Assembly: GCA_020631295.1 (NCBI GenBank)
Contig: JAHDHN010000002.1
Coordinates: 12,851 to 42,530 of the forward strand
DNA from: Rickettsiales bacterium
GTDB taxonomy: Bacteria; Pseudomonadota; Alphaproteobacteria; Rickettsiales; UBA8987
Length of the DNA: 29,680 bases
Reading direction: 5' to 3'
Within the stretch, counting starts at the first letter, position 1. Every line of letters begins with the position of its first letter. The translations under genes and the position numbers were made by a program. This document shows positions 18,836 to 26,945 of this stretch, in pieces. The notes beneath the pieces were generated by a model that made no database searches, had not been told where the DNA came from, and saw only the letters and a list, made by a program, of their open reading frames with translations.

Positions 18836-19906
18836 TTAGCAGCCAAAGCCTTTACCAAGAAGGCGATGTGTGTGCTGACGCATACGACGATGGAAACGAG
18901 GATCAGATTCCACTTCACTCACACCAGGGTCAGAAAGCGGCACAGCAAGCTCAATACCACCACGCACTTCACCGTCATCATCTTCCAGATTTGTCCATAC
19001 ACCTTCAATGAATGGCTCAATTGCAGTGTGCTGGTTGATGAGGTTTGTATCAAAATGCAATTCAGCACCCAAGATACCGCCATTGATTTCTACTGTATTA
19101 TCCGTATCCGGGAAATGGAAACCCTGACCATATATTTCTAACTCTGCATAGTTATTGCTGCTATACTCACGGTTACCAAATGGGATATGCGCACTCACGC
19201 CACCATCCACGCCCATAAGCGGCACACAATTGCCTTCCAGGTCGTTATCTTCTGCATATTCATCAAACGGCACATAACCATTCACATAGGTGCTTAAATG
19301 CTTTGCACGTGCTTCTAGGCCCAAACTTGCTTGACCCAAAAAGCTCTCATCGTCTTGGAAGATACCGTCTACATATAGATTAGCACCAGCAATCACAGCA
19401 CGCTGCTTAGACAAGTCACCCACAAGTGTGCGGTAACCAATACCCACGCTGGCTTCAAATACTTCTTCATCATCGCTAGCGGCCACTTCATCATCCAAGA
19501 ATATAGCACGGCCCTCAACATCCACATAGGTCACGCTGTCATCAGTGGAAGAAACCGGCACCCACGCACCCACGCCACCAAGAATATAATCGTCATTGCC
19601 TTCTACTTTTACACGCACCGTTGGCTTCCATGCACCACCATCCGCCTGCGAGGCATGTTGAGACACATATGCACCAGCAGCTTCTGCCATACCTGGCACT
19701 GCAAAGGCGGCTAGCTCCTCGCGCTCTGTGATTTCAACACGGTCTTCACTGCGCACATCCAAATCTGCACCTACCACTTGCTCCAATACAGAACCGTTAG
19801 CTTGCTCTGTAGTTAAGCGCTCCAGCGGGTGAAGGTCGTTAGGGCCAGCCACTGCCACACCGGCCATGGCCACAGAACCCATTACAATCGAACGAAATAA
19901 TGTCAT
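18836..19906 (-). CDS. Putative inverse-autotransporter-like outer-membrane beta-barrel
   Basis: A 356-residue protein with a signal peptide (MTLFRSIVMGSVAMAGVAVA). After a helical or linker part (to about 95) comes a beta-rich region to about 330. Its phrases fit the barrel of inverse autotransporters (intimin/invasin type): FEASVGIGYRTLV, AVIAGANLYVDGIF, GQASLGLEARAKHLSTYVNG followed by YVPF, and later EINGGILGAELHFDTN. The C-terminus (HRRMRQHTHRLLGKGFGC) is basic and shows neither the usual linker nor any passenger domain. The match is by eye and moderate. A generic outer-membrane barrel is the alternative. A strong Shine-Dalgarno (AAGGAG) precedes the ATG. The gene begins 22 bases after the clpX stop, so it may be transcribed with the protease genes, although a functional link is not obvious. 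Confidence 0.65.
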   Translation of the reverse strand: MTLFRSIVMGSVAMAGVAVAGPNDLHPLERLTTEQANGSVLEQVVGADLDVRSEDRVEITEREELAAFAVPGMAEAAGAYVSQHASQADGGAWKPTVRVKVEGNDDYILGGVGAWVPVSSTDDSVTYVDVEGRAIFLDDEVAASDDEEVFEASVGIGYRTLVGDLSKQRAVIAGANLYVDGIFQDDESFLGQASLGLEARAKHLSTYVNGYVPFDEYAEDNDLEGNCVPLMGVDGGVSAHIPFGNREYSSNNYAELEIYGQGFHFPDTDNTVEINGGILGAELHFDTNLINQHTAIEPFIEGVWTNLEDDDGEVRGGIELAVPLSDPGVSEVESDPRFHRRMRQHTHRLLGKGFGC

Positions 19907-19928
19907 ATCTAGTCTCCTTTACATGCCT

Positions 19929-21191
19929 TTAGGCACGTTTTTTCTCTTTCTTTGTAGCGCGTGCAATGGTTGGTTTCGCACCGCTTTTTACTGTTTTCTC
20001 TGTGATGGTCACACTGGTAATGCTCTCATCGTTAGGTACGTCATACATCAGATCAAGCAAAATGTCTTCCATAATCGCTCGAAGGCCACGCGCGCCTGTT
20101 TTGCGCTCAATAGCGCGCTCCGCAATTGCCGTCAAGGCACCGTCTGTAAATTTCAGCTCCACATTTTCCATATCGAATAATGCACTATATTGCTTCACCA
20201 AGGCGTTTTTCGGCTCTGTAAGAATTTGTACCAAGGCTTTTTCATCCAAATCTTCCAAGGTAGCAATCACCGGCAAACGGCCTACAAACTCAGGAATTAA
20301 GCCATAACGCACCAAATCTTCTGGCAAGAATTGCTTGAGCAATTCACCCGTATTTTGCTCTTCGCCGCCACGCACTGCCGCACCAAAACCCATAGAATTG
20401 CCATGCAAGCGCGCCTCAATCACTTTCTCCAAACCGGAGAATGCACCGCCGCAAATAAACAAAATACCCGATGTATCCACTTGCAGAAATTCCTGCTGCG
20501 GATGCTTGCGCCCGCCCTGTGGCGGCACAGATGCAACGGTACCTTCCATAATTTTCAGCAAGGCCTGCTGCACACCCTCACCTGATACATCGCGCGTGAT
20601 AGACGGATTGTCCGACTTGCGTGAGATCTTATCCACCTCATCGATATACACAATGCCGCGCTGCGCACGCTCTACATTATAATCGGCCGCTTGCAATAAG
20701 CGCAGGATGATATTTTCTACATCCTCACCCACATACCCCGCTTCGGTGAGCGTGGTAGCGTCCGCCATGGTAAAAGGTACATCCAACACACGCGCCAAGG
20801 TTTGCGCCAATAATGTTTTACCGCAACCGGTTGGCCCCATAATAAGAATATTGGATTTTGCAATTTCAGGCTCTGCGCCTTTTTCCATATGCTCCACACG
20901 CTTATAGTGATTATGCACCGCCACGGAAAGCACACGCTTCGCATCGGCCTGGCCGATCACATAATCATCCAGCACATTGCATAAATCTTGCGGGCGCGGA
21001 ATACCGCCATCGCCATCCACCGATAACGGCGAACGCGACTCTTCGCGGATGATATCCACGCATAGCTCCACACATTCATTACAAATAAATACCGTTGGGC
21101 CGGCAATCAGCTTTTTCACCTCATGCTGGCTTTTGCCACAAAAGGAGCAATATAACGTACTATTATCCGATGTATTGTCTGAATCACTCAT
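19929..21191 (-). CDS. clpX: ClpX, ATPase subunit of the ClpXP protease
   Basis: A 420-residue AAA+ unfoldase of normal length. The N-terminal zinc-binding domain has C15, C18, C37 and C40 (CSFCGK and CNECVELC). The Walker A motif is GPTGCGKT (119-126), the GYVG pore loop is at 152-155, and Walker B is VYIDEVDK. An RKH pore loop (228-230) and a C-terminal AAA+ lid domain (ARGLRAIMEDILLDLMYDVP) follow. The ClpP-docking loop reads MGF (267-269) instead of the usual IGF. The protein feeds tagged or native substrates into ClpP. It starts 15 bases after clpP, as expected for a co-transcribed pair. In many bacteria lon follows clpX; here a beta-barrel gene follows instead. Confidence 0.98.
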   Translation of the reverse strand: MSDSDNTSDNSTLYCSFCGKSQHEVKKLIAGPTVFICNECVELCVDIIREESRSPLSVDGDGGIPRPQDLCNVLDDYVIGQADAKRVLSVAVHNHYKRVEHMEKGAEPEIAKSNILIMGPTGCGKTLLAQTLARVLDVPFTMADATTLTEAGYVGEDVENIILRLLQAADYNVERAQRGIVYIDEVDKISRKSDNPSITRDVSGEGVQQALLKIMEGTVASVPPQGGRKHPQQEFLQVDTSGILFICGGAFSGLEKVIEARLHGNSMGFGAAVRGGEEQNTGELLKQFLPEDLVRYGLIPEFVGRLPVIATLEDLDEKALVQILTEPKNALVKQYSALFDMENVELKFTDGALTAIAERAIERKTGARGLRAIMEDILLDLMYDVPNDESITSVTITEKTVKSGAKPTIARATKKEKKRA

Positions 21192-21206
21192 AACATATTG
21201 CCCTTG

Positions 21207-21905
21207 TTATTTCTTTTTCGCCGCTGATTGCTCACCCATATCATGGTGCGATTCTACAATTTGGTCAATCAACCCGAATGCTTTGGCTTTTTCTACATTC
21301 ATGAAGTTATCACGCTCCATATTTTCTTCCACCGCCTTCAGCTTCTGCCCAGTATGCTTCACATAGATATTGTTCAAGCGATGCTTCAAATCCAAAATTT
21401 CCTGCGTGTGAATTGCAATATCCGTGGCCTGACCTTGATAGCCACCCGATGGCTGGTGAATCATAATACGCGCATTTGGCAGCGCAAAACGCTTTTTCTC
21501 TGCACCAGCTGCTAGCAATAATGAACCCATGCTTGCCGCCTGGCCAAAGCAAAGTGTGCACACATCCGGCTTGATATATTGCATCGTATCGTAAATCGCC
21601 AAACCAGCGGTCACTACACCACCTGGAGAGTTGATATACATGAAGATATCTTTCTCCGGATTTTCAGACTCCAAAAACAATAACTGCGCCGTGATCAATG
21701 CGGCAATACCGTCATGCACCGGACCGTTTAAGAAAATAATGCGTTCTTTTAGCAGGCGAGAATAAATATCAAAAGAGCGCTCACCACGGCCTGTATTCTC
21801 AATCACCATTGGCACCAGCATATCCATATGCTCCGCCGCACCCACAGGCGCGCTGCTATCTTGCGGTTGGAACAAACCAGAAAACGGGGAAAACGGATGC
21901 GTCAT
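21207..21905 (-). CDS. clpP: ClpP, serine protease subunit
   Basis: About 232 residues counted from the ATG at 21905. The catalytic triad is complete: S125 in FGQAASMGS, H150 in RIMIHQP and D199 in NMERDNF. The substrate-binding INSPGG segment and the handle region (GGYQGQATDIAIHTQEILDL) are typical. The N-terminal 25-30 residues are probably an autocleaved propeptide. An in-frame TTG six bases upstream (21911) lies at a better distance (5 bases) from the AGGAG Shine-Dalgarno than the ATG (11 bases), so initiation at either is possible. ClpP forms the 14-subunit degradation chamber with ClpX. It lies between tig and clpX, the classic order. A TATAAT with a weak -35 sits in the 82-base spacer before it, so it may have its own promoter. 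Confidence 0.97.
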   Translation of the reverse strand: MTHPFSPFSGLFQPQDSSAPVGAAEHMDMLVPMVIENTGRGERSFDIYSRLLKERIIFLNGPVHDGIAALITAQLLFLESENPEKDIFMYINSPGGVVTAGLAIYDTMQYIKPDVCTLCFGQAASMGSLLLAAGAEKKRFALPNARIMIHQPSGGYQGQATDIAIHTQEILDLKHRLNNIYVKHTGQKLKAVEENMERDNFMNVEKAKAFGLIDQIVESHHDMGEQSAAKKK

Positions 21906-21993
21906 AGTCAAATAAACTCCTAGAATTATATCTTTAGCACGGCCAGCCTATAACAGCAAGACCACGCGAATACATCATATAATTCTTAGCAGG

Positions 21994-23430
21994 TTATTTT
22001 GCTTTCGTCGTGCTTTTTTTCGCAGCCGGCTTCTTCGCAGGCGCCTTTTTCTTTGTAGCCGTTGCTTTTTTGCTACTATCCGACTTAGCCGCTGCTTTCT
22101 TCTTGGCTGCTGGCTTTTTCTTTGGCGCTGCAGACTCTTCCTGCGCTTCCAAATATTCTGCCACTTCTTTTAGCGGAATATCTTTGTCCGTCACCTTCAC
22201 TTTTTCCAGCAAGAAATCCACCACCTTGTCTTCCAAGATAGGACCACGCAAGCCTTCCAGCTGCTCTGGGTGCTCTCTAAAATGCTCAAATACCTTCTGC
22301 TCTTGACCAGGGTATTTTTGCGCTTCCGCAAACAAGGCCTGATTCAGCTCTTCTTGGCTCACAGTAATTTTTTCCTGCGCAGCCAGCTCAGCAAGTACAA
22401 TGCCTAGCTTCACACGGCGCTCAGCAATATCACCAATCTCCGCCTCATCAATTTTATCGCCCTCTGGCGCTTGCTCATTTTGCTGTTTTAAAGATGCCAC
22501 TTCACGCTCTAGCATGGTTTCTGGCAGCTCACATTTTACTTGTGCATCTAATGCATCAAACAGCTCTTTCTTCGCATGTACACGGCAACGCTGAGAGGCA
22601 TCCGCCTTCAAGCTTTCTGCCATACGCTCTTTCAATTGCTCCACAGATTCAGTACCAAAACGCTGGGCAAACGCATCATCAATCTTTGATTCTTGCGCCT
22701 CAAGAATGTCATGCACTTTCACCTCAAACACCACATCTTTACCCGCCAAATGCTCGGCATGATATTCTGTTGGGAAGGTAAGCGGAATTGCTTTTTCATC
22801 GCCCTTTTTCACACCCACTAGCTGCTCTTCAAACCCAGGAATGAACTGCCCAGAGCCAAGCTCCAAGCGGTGGCCCGTGGCCGCACCGCCATCAAAGGCT
22901 TCACCGTCTAGCATACCTTTAAAATCCATTTCCACCTGGTCACCGTTTTTGGCCGCACGATTACCGGAAATTGGAGAAAAATCTTTATAGTTCGATGCCA
23001 GTTGATTTAGCGTCTCATCCACATCTTCATCCGCCACCACAGGCACCACGCGGTTAATGCTCACCTTATCATACGCAATGGCAGGCACTTCTGGTAGCAC
23101 CTCAAGCTCCATAGAGAAAGACAGATCTTTACCGTCTTCAAATGAAGTGATCTCCACTTTTGGCTGCAAAGCAGGCTTCAATGATTCTTTGGTAATTGCC
23201 TCACGCACAGACTGATCAATCGTTAGCTCAATCACCTCACCCATCACACGCTGGCCATAATTTTGCTTCAAAATATGCGCAGGAATTTTACCCGGGCGGA
23301 AACCAGGCATTTTGGCCGTTTTACCAATTTCCTGTAATTTTTTTTCTACTTCTGTAGCGATCGTTGTATGCGGCACCGTAATCTCATAGGCGCGCTTTAA
23401 TTTTTCATTGGTCTTTTGCGTAATTTGCAT
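21994..23430 (-). CDS. tig: Trigger factor with lysine/alanine-rich C-terminal extension
   Basis: A 478-residue ribosome-associated chaperone and peptidyl-prolyl isomerase. The ribosome-binding signature is GFRPGKIP (43-50). The FKBP-type isomerase domain spans about 160-245 (NGDQVEMDFKGMLDGEAFDG, then LGSGQFIPGFEEQLVG). A long helical chaperone domain follows to about 430. Residues 435-478 are a low-complexity tail with 18 lysines and 13 alanines in 44 residues, including KKKPAAKKK and KKKAPAKKPAAKK. That looks like a histone-H1-type nucleic-acid-binding tail and is absent from E. coli trigger factor (432 residues). The start has AGGAA upstream, and a good promoter lies 37-65 bases before it. 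It heads the tig-clpP-clpX cluster, coupling nascent-chain folding with ATP-dependent proteolysis. Confidence 0.97.
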   Translation of the reverse strand: MQITQKTNEKLKRAYEITVPHTTIATEVEKKLQEIGKTAKMPGFRPGKIPAHILKQNYGQRVMGEVIELTIDQSVREAITKESLKPALQPKVEITSFEDGKDLSFSMELEVLPEVPAIAYDKVSINRVVPVVADEDVDETLNQLASNYKDFSPISGNRAAKNGDQVEMDFKGMLDGEAFDGGAATGHRLELGSGQFIPGFEEQLVGVKKGDEKAIPLTFPTEYHAEHLAGKDVVFEVKVHDILEAQESKIDDAFAQRFGTESVEQLKERMAESLKADASQRCRVHAKKELFDALDAQVKCELPETMLEREVASLKQQNEQAPEGDKIDEAEIGDIAERRVKLGIVLAELAAQEKITVSQEELNQALFAEAQKYPGQEQKVFEHFREHPEQLEGLRGPILEDKVVDFLLEKVKVTDKDIPLKEVAEYLEAQEESAAPKKKPAAKKKAAAKSDSSKKATATKKKAPAKKPAAKKSTTKAK

Positions 23431-23466
23431 CTGTATTTCCTACTAATGTTGTGTTTGTGAGGCGAT

Positions 23467-23495
23467 CTCATAGAGAATATAGCGCCATGTTTCAA
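23467..23495 (-). promoter_or_regulatory. Probable sigma-70 promoter of tig
   Basis: On the minus strand TTGAAA (-35, 23495-23490) and TATGAG (-10, 23472-23467) are separated by 17 bases. The -35 overlaps the last codon and stop of recF. The predicted leader to the tig ATG is about 30 bases. Confidence 0.55.
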
Positions 23496-24610
23496 GCGTT
23501 GATATCAATGCGCTCTATAGCAGCATGGTTAAACATTGCAGCATCCGTACCAGTGAACCAACATTGCGTTTGCAACTGCTCACATAAGGCAAGTAATGAT
23601 GCTCTGCGCTGCGCATCTAAATGCGACACCACCTCATCCAGCAGCAGCATAGGCGCATAGCCCAATTTTTGCCGGCGCGCCATGGCAGCAGCAGCCAGCA
23701 ATGTGAGCAACAATGCCTTTTGCTCACCGGTGGAGCAATGCTGCGCAATGCGCCCCTTTTTCACATAAGCTACGTTAAAATCACTTTTATGCGTACCGAC
23801 ATGCGTGCGCATGCGCCGTGCGTCTTCCGCGCGCGATGCTTCCAGCAACTTCATAGCATGCTGCTCCGCCTCTGTGGCCGTGTGGTTGCGCAAAGATGCC
23901 TCAATTGCACCCTCAACCTCCAGATTGGCTTGCGGAAAAGCATCCTCCACCAACTCCGGAATCACTGCATTTAGTGTGTCGCATAATTCCAGCCGCGCTG
24001 ATGCAATCACCATCATTTGCGCTGCCATGCGTGCCTCTAGCTGCTGGCACCAAAGCGCGTCATATCCAGGCTGCATCAACAGCTTCTTGCGCTCCAACTT
24101 TGCATGATCGTAAATGGATTGATGCTTGCTATATTCTGCAAAAAACAGCGACGTAATATCATCCAGTAACCGCCTTCGTGCGGTGGTGCCGTCGCTAAAT
24201 ACCGTATCCATTTGCGGTGTAAGGCTGAGTATCTCCATATGCGCACGCATCTGGGCCAAATTTGCGGGCTGATTATCAATACGGTAAATGCGCTTATCCG
24301 GCCGCTCTGGGTCATTACCGGTGGCTAATGCATATTGTCCCTGATAGCCCATGAGCTGTGCATGCACGCCCCAATGTTGCACGGGCGGCAAGGCAGCATC
24401 TGTATGTTTTGTGTCTTGCAAAAAATCTTCTATAGAGGCACGTCGCAGGCCACGCGTGCTTACCAGGCAAGAAATTGCCTCCAAAATATTCGTTTTTCCT
24501 GCACCATTCTTACCCACCAATGCCACCATCGGCGCATCTGGCACAATCATGCAATATGCATGATTACGAAAATGCGTAAGCGTGAGCTGTGTGATGTAAG
24601 GCACTATCAT
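23492..24610 (-). CDS. recF: RecF, DNA gap-repair ATPase
   Basis: A 372-residue SMC-like ATPase of normal RecF length. The opening THFRNH is the family's LxNFRNY block. Walker A is GKNGAGKT (33-40) followed by NILEAISCLVSTRG. An ABC signature STGEQKALL precedes Walker B MLLLDEVVSHLD. RecF acts with RecO and RecR to load RecA at single-strand gaps with a 5' junction. It is encoded between the acyltransferase gene and tig, not in the dnaA-dnaN cluster common elsewhere. No Shine-Dalgarno is visible before the ATG, but the next methionines would damage the N-terminal domain, so this start is kept. It is probably transcribed with the acyltransferase gene, 41 bases upstream. Confidence 0.96.
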   Translation of the reverse strand: MIVPYITQLTLTHFRNHAYCMIVPDAPMVALVGKNGAGKTNILEAISCLVSTRGLRRASIEDFLQDTKHTDAALPPVQHWGVHAQLMGYQGQYALATGNDPERPDKRIYRIDNQPANLAQMRAHMEILSLTPQMDTVFSDGTTARRRLLDDITSLFFAEYSKHQSIYDHAKLERKKLLMQPGYDALWCQQLEARMAAQMMVIASARLELCDTLNAVIPELVEDAFPQANLEVEGAIEASLRNHTATEAEQHAMKLLEASRAEDARRMRTHVGTHKSDFNVAYVKKGRIAQHCSTGEQKALLLTLLAAAAMARRQKLGYAPMLLLDEVVSHLDAQRRASLLALCEQLQTQCWFTGTDAAMFNHAAIERIDINA

Positions 24611-24651
24611 AAAAAGGTTGTAATGATTGCAGAAAACTTATGCAACTATAC

Positions 24652-25293
24652 TTACTCATCGGCCATGTTCCACATGCGCATAAGTTGGCGCTGCAGATAA
24701 TTGATCTTGGCCTTTTCTGGCGGAATAGGCTGGCCGCATAAAATATGGATCTTCCGGCGGAATTTCTTAGGAAACCAACGCCATTTTTTGCCCGCATGCG
24801 CCCGGCTGAACATGCTGCCCCAAATGCCCTTTAGCGCAATTGGCACCACCGGCACCGGGTCACGCTGCAAAATCCATTCCAGCCCTAAGCGAAAGCGCGC
24901 CATTTTCCCTGTGTAAGACAACCTGCCTTCGGGAAAAATACACACCACATCACCGTCTTTCAGCGCTTGAGACACCTCATCCAACGCCCTGGTTACACCT
25001 GCACGCGTGGTGTTGATAGGAATGCCGCGGCAATATTCCATCCAATATTTTACCGCTGGCACATTATAAATACCCTCATCAATCACAAAGCGCACCGGCC
25101 GCTTGCACACCGTGTGCAACACCAGCCCGTCAATATAACTCACATGGTTGGCAATAAGCAGCACTGGTCCCGTCTCCGGAATATGCTCCAAACCGCTGGG
25201 CCGCAGGCGATACATGCAATGCGCCAGCACCTTGGCACCCACGCGATAAAACGGCTCCGGGCTTGGTAATTTGGATGTAATTTTTTCCCACAT
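24652..25293 (-). CDS. plsC: PlsC-type 1-acyl-glycerophosphate acyltransferase
   Basis: A 213-residue glycerophospholipid acyltransferase. The catalytic HX4D motif is H50-D55 in IANHVSYID. The glycerol-phosphate-binding motif is FPEGR (120-124) in FPEGRLSYTGKMARFRLG. A later PVVPIALKGIWGSMFSR block resembles the acyltransferase part of Aas. It should acylate lysophosphatidic acid (or a related lysophospholipid) at the inner membrane. No clear transmembrane segment is present, so membrane association is probably peripheral. A TATAAT -10 lies 19-24 bases upstream inside a palindrome, which suggests that this gene and recF form a transcription unit. The Shine-Dalgarno is weak. Confidence 0.92.
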   Translation of the reverse strand: MWEKITSKLPSPEPFYRVGAKVLAHCMYRLRPSGLEHIPETGPVLLIANHVSYIDGLVLHTVCKRPVRFVIDEGIYNVPAVKYWMEYCRGIPINTTRAGVTRALDEVSQALKDGDVVCIFPEGRLSYTGKMARFRLGLEWILQRDPVPVVPIALKGIWGSMFSRAHAGKKWRWFPKKFRRKIHILCGQPIPPEKAKINYLQRQLMRMWNMADE

Positions 25294-25311
25294 AATCTGT
25301 TCTATAAAGTG

Positions 25312-25339
25312 ATTATACTATGATGCAACCATAGCATAA
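25312..25339 (-). promoter_or_regulatory. Palindrome overlapping a TATAAT -10 before plsC
   Basis: A 10-bp inverted repeat (25313-25322 with 25330-25339, 7-base loop) has a single non-Watson-Crick position. On the minus strand that position is a G-U, so the RNA hairpin would be fully paired. One arm contains TATAAT (25317-25312). The -35 is weak (TTTTAT at about 18 bases). It could be an operator over the -10 or a structured spacer downstream of bactofilin. Confidence 0.4.
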
Positions 25340-25364
25340 AACAGAGGGAATGTTGAGTGGATTG

Positions 25365-25826
25365 CTAAGCGCTTTTTTTGCTCTTGGTACTACTGGCATT
25401 TTCACCGCCTAATAAATCACCAGAAGGCGCTTCAGCCTCTGCAACTACTGAGCTGGCTTTTGCATTGGCATTGTCCATTTTCTGGCAACTGCCTTCAATC
25501 ACCGCACCGTCTTTAATAGAAAGCGAGTCGTAAAATACCTCACCCTTCACATGTGCGTTGGAGGAAAGATTCACCTGCGAGGCATTGATAGTGCCGGTCA
25601 CCAAACCGTCTACAAAGACACTTTTGGCCACCACATTGCCCTTAATTTTACCGCTTTGATGCAAATGCACCGCACTGCATTTTACATTACCTTCAAGTTC
25701 ACCGGCAATTTCCACACTGCCTGTGCCGAACACATCGCCCTTTACTTTCAAATTCTCTGATACCACAGAGGTCAGTTTGGTAGACATGCTTTTACCACCG
25801 CTGGTTTTTTTGCCAAAATTAATCAT
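25365..25826 (-). CDS. Bactofilin (polymer-forming cytoskeletal protein)
   Basis: A 153-residue protein with a central bactofilin (DUF583) beta-helix at about 22-110. The repeated hydrophobic-glycine pattern is visible in NLKVKGDVFGTGSVEIAGEL, GKIKGNVVAKSVFVDGLVTG and AHVKGEVFYDSLSIKDG. It is flanked by a short N-terminus and a low-complexity Ala/Ser/Lys tail, as usual. Bactofilins polymerise without nucleotide and position cell-wall enzymes at sites of shape control, stalks or division. Its ATG lies inside the 3' end of the M23 peptidase gene (8-base overlap), a linkage conserved in several proteobacterial lineages (csd1/ccmA in Helicobacter, bacA with a LytM gene in Caulobacter). GGAAG eight bases upstream supports the start. 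Confidence 0.95.
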   Translation of the reverse strand: MINFGKKTSGGKSMSTKLTSVVSENLKVKGDVFGTGSVEIAGELEGNVKCSAVHLHQSGKIKGNVVAKSVFVDGLVTGTINASQVNLSSNAHVKGEVFYDSLSIKDGAVIEGSCQKMDNANAKASSVVAEAEAPSGDLLGGENASSTKSKKSA

Positions 25827-26829
25827 TAAAATAACTTCCTACTTGCAGAAAAATATCCGGATCAATCGGCGTATTACGATGGCGCACTTCATAATGCAAG
25901 TGCTGGCCTGTACTGCGCCCTGTGGACCCTTGATACCCAATTAAATCACCACGCGATACGCGCTGACCATTTTTCACCTTCAATTTACTCATATGCGCAT
26001 AGCGCGTTTCTAGCTTGGAACCATGCTTGATAATCACCACCTTACCATAGGCATTTTTACGTCCAGAAAAGGTAATTTTGCCGTCCGCCGTGGCATAAAT
26101 AGGGGCATTTTTTGCGCCTACAAAATCTGCACCGTGATGCATGGAAAGACGCTTACGAAACGGATCCACGCGCGGGCCAAAGCGGCTGGTACGGCGATAT
26201 TCGCCTTTCAATGGCGATGCAATCGGCATGCGCTCAATCGTGTGCTCTAGCACTTCCACATATTGCTGCAAAAAGCGCTGCGTATCTAAAGAATCAGGCA
26301 GATTTTCTGCATCGGCATATTGCCCGCCAATAGAGGCGCTGTCATTTTTAAAGGCGGCCACTGCTTCTGTAATTTCTACAGTTTGGTGAATATCAGAAAA
26401 CTCTACATCTTCCAGTGGCACTGTCATAGAGGCAAGCGCACGCTCTAATCCACCTGCAATAGCGGCTAAATTGGCAATAATTTCAGCACGCGCCGGTGCT
26501 TCTAGTGATGAAATTTCTTCACCATCACGCTGAAAATGCACAATGTCCGAATTGGCCATAAATTGATTGATGCTCTCAAGCTGCTTTTGCAGCTGCAACA
26601 CATTGCCCGAAAGTTGCATGTTTTGATTGGTGAGCGTGTCCACACGGTTGTGCGCATGATGCAGATTCACTTCTGCTTGAAAATAACGTGAGGTAAACAC
26701 AGCAAGCCCAATAAGCAAACACAGGCTAGTACAGATAAGCAATATAGGCAGGCGAATCTCCCGCACACGCCCGTGCGAAATCCACAAAACCCGGCGCGAG
26801 GCCATAAAATGCTTCAGTTTTTCTTTCAT
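25819..26829 (-). CDS. Membrane-anchored M23 (LytM) peptidoglycan endopeptidase
   Basis: 336 residues when started at the ATG at 26829. One transmembrane segment (about 25-45) follows a basic N-terminus. A coiled coil (about 55-90) and a spacer come next, then a LytM domain at about 220-330. Zinc ligands are H231 and D235 (HHGAD) and H312 (HLHYEV); H279 (YAHMSKL) and H310 complete the active site, so it should be catalytic. It would cleave peptide cross-links in the periplasm, guided by the bactofilin encoded in the overlapping gene. In-frame alternative starts exist at 26853 (ATG) and 26862 (TTG). The 26829 ATG is chosen because a 15-codon upstream frame with a strong Shine-Dalgarno ends in an ATGA overlap with it. 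Confidence 0.93.
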   Translation of the reverse strand: MKEKLKHFMASRRVLWISHGRVREIRLPILLICTSLCLLIGLAVFTSRYFQAEVNLHHAHNRVDTLTNQNMQLSGNVLQLQKQLESINQFMANSDIVHFQRDGEEISSLEAPARAEIIANLAAIAGGLERALASMTVPLEDVEFSDIHQTVEITEAVAAFKNDSASIGGQYADAENLPDSLDTQRFLQQYVEVLEHTIERMPIASPLKGEYRRTSRFGPRVDPFRKRLSMHHGADFVGAKNAPIYATADGKITFSGRKNAYGKVVIIKHGSKLETRYAHMSKLKVKNGQRVSRGDLIGYQGSTGRSTGQHLHYEVRHRNTPIDPDIFLQVGSYFND

Positions 26830-26873
26830 ATTTCCCAATGCATCATGTTGCATATCCGCCAACCGTGCAGCAT
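26826..26873 (-). CDS. Possible 15-codon leader peptide translationally coupled to the M23 gene
   Basis: On the minus strand the only strong Shine-Dalgarno in the spacer (GAAGGGGG, three bases from the start) serves an ATG at 26873. Its frame encodes MLHGWRICNMMHWEI, and its TGA overlaps the ATG at 26829 as ATGA. It is out of frame with the peptidase. It could couple translation, or the Shine-Dalgarno could be accidental and the peptidase start further upstream. No conservation data are available. Confidence 0.35.
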   Translation of the reverse strand: MLHGWRICNMMHWEI

Positions 26874-26945
26874 GCGCCCCCTTCTCTCTTATTTTACCTT
26901 AAAACTCAACTGTTAAAATTACATGACATTCATGCGAAAAATTTG

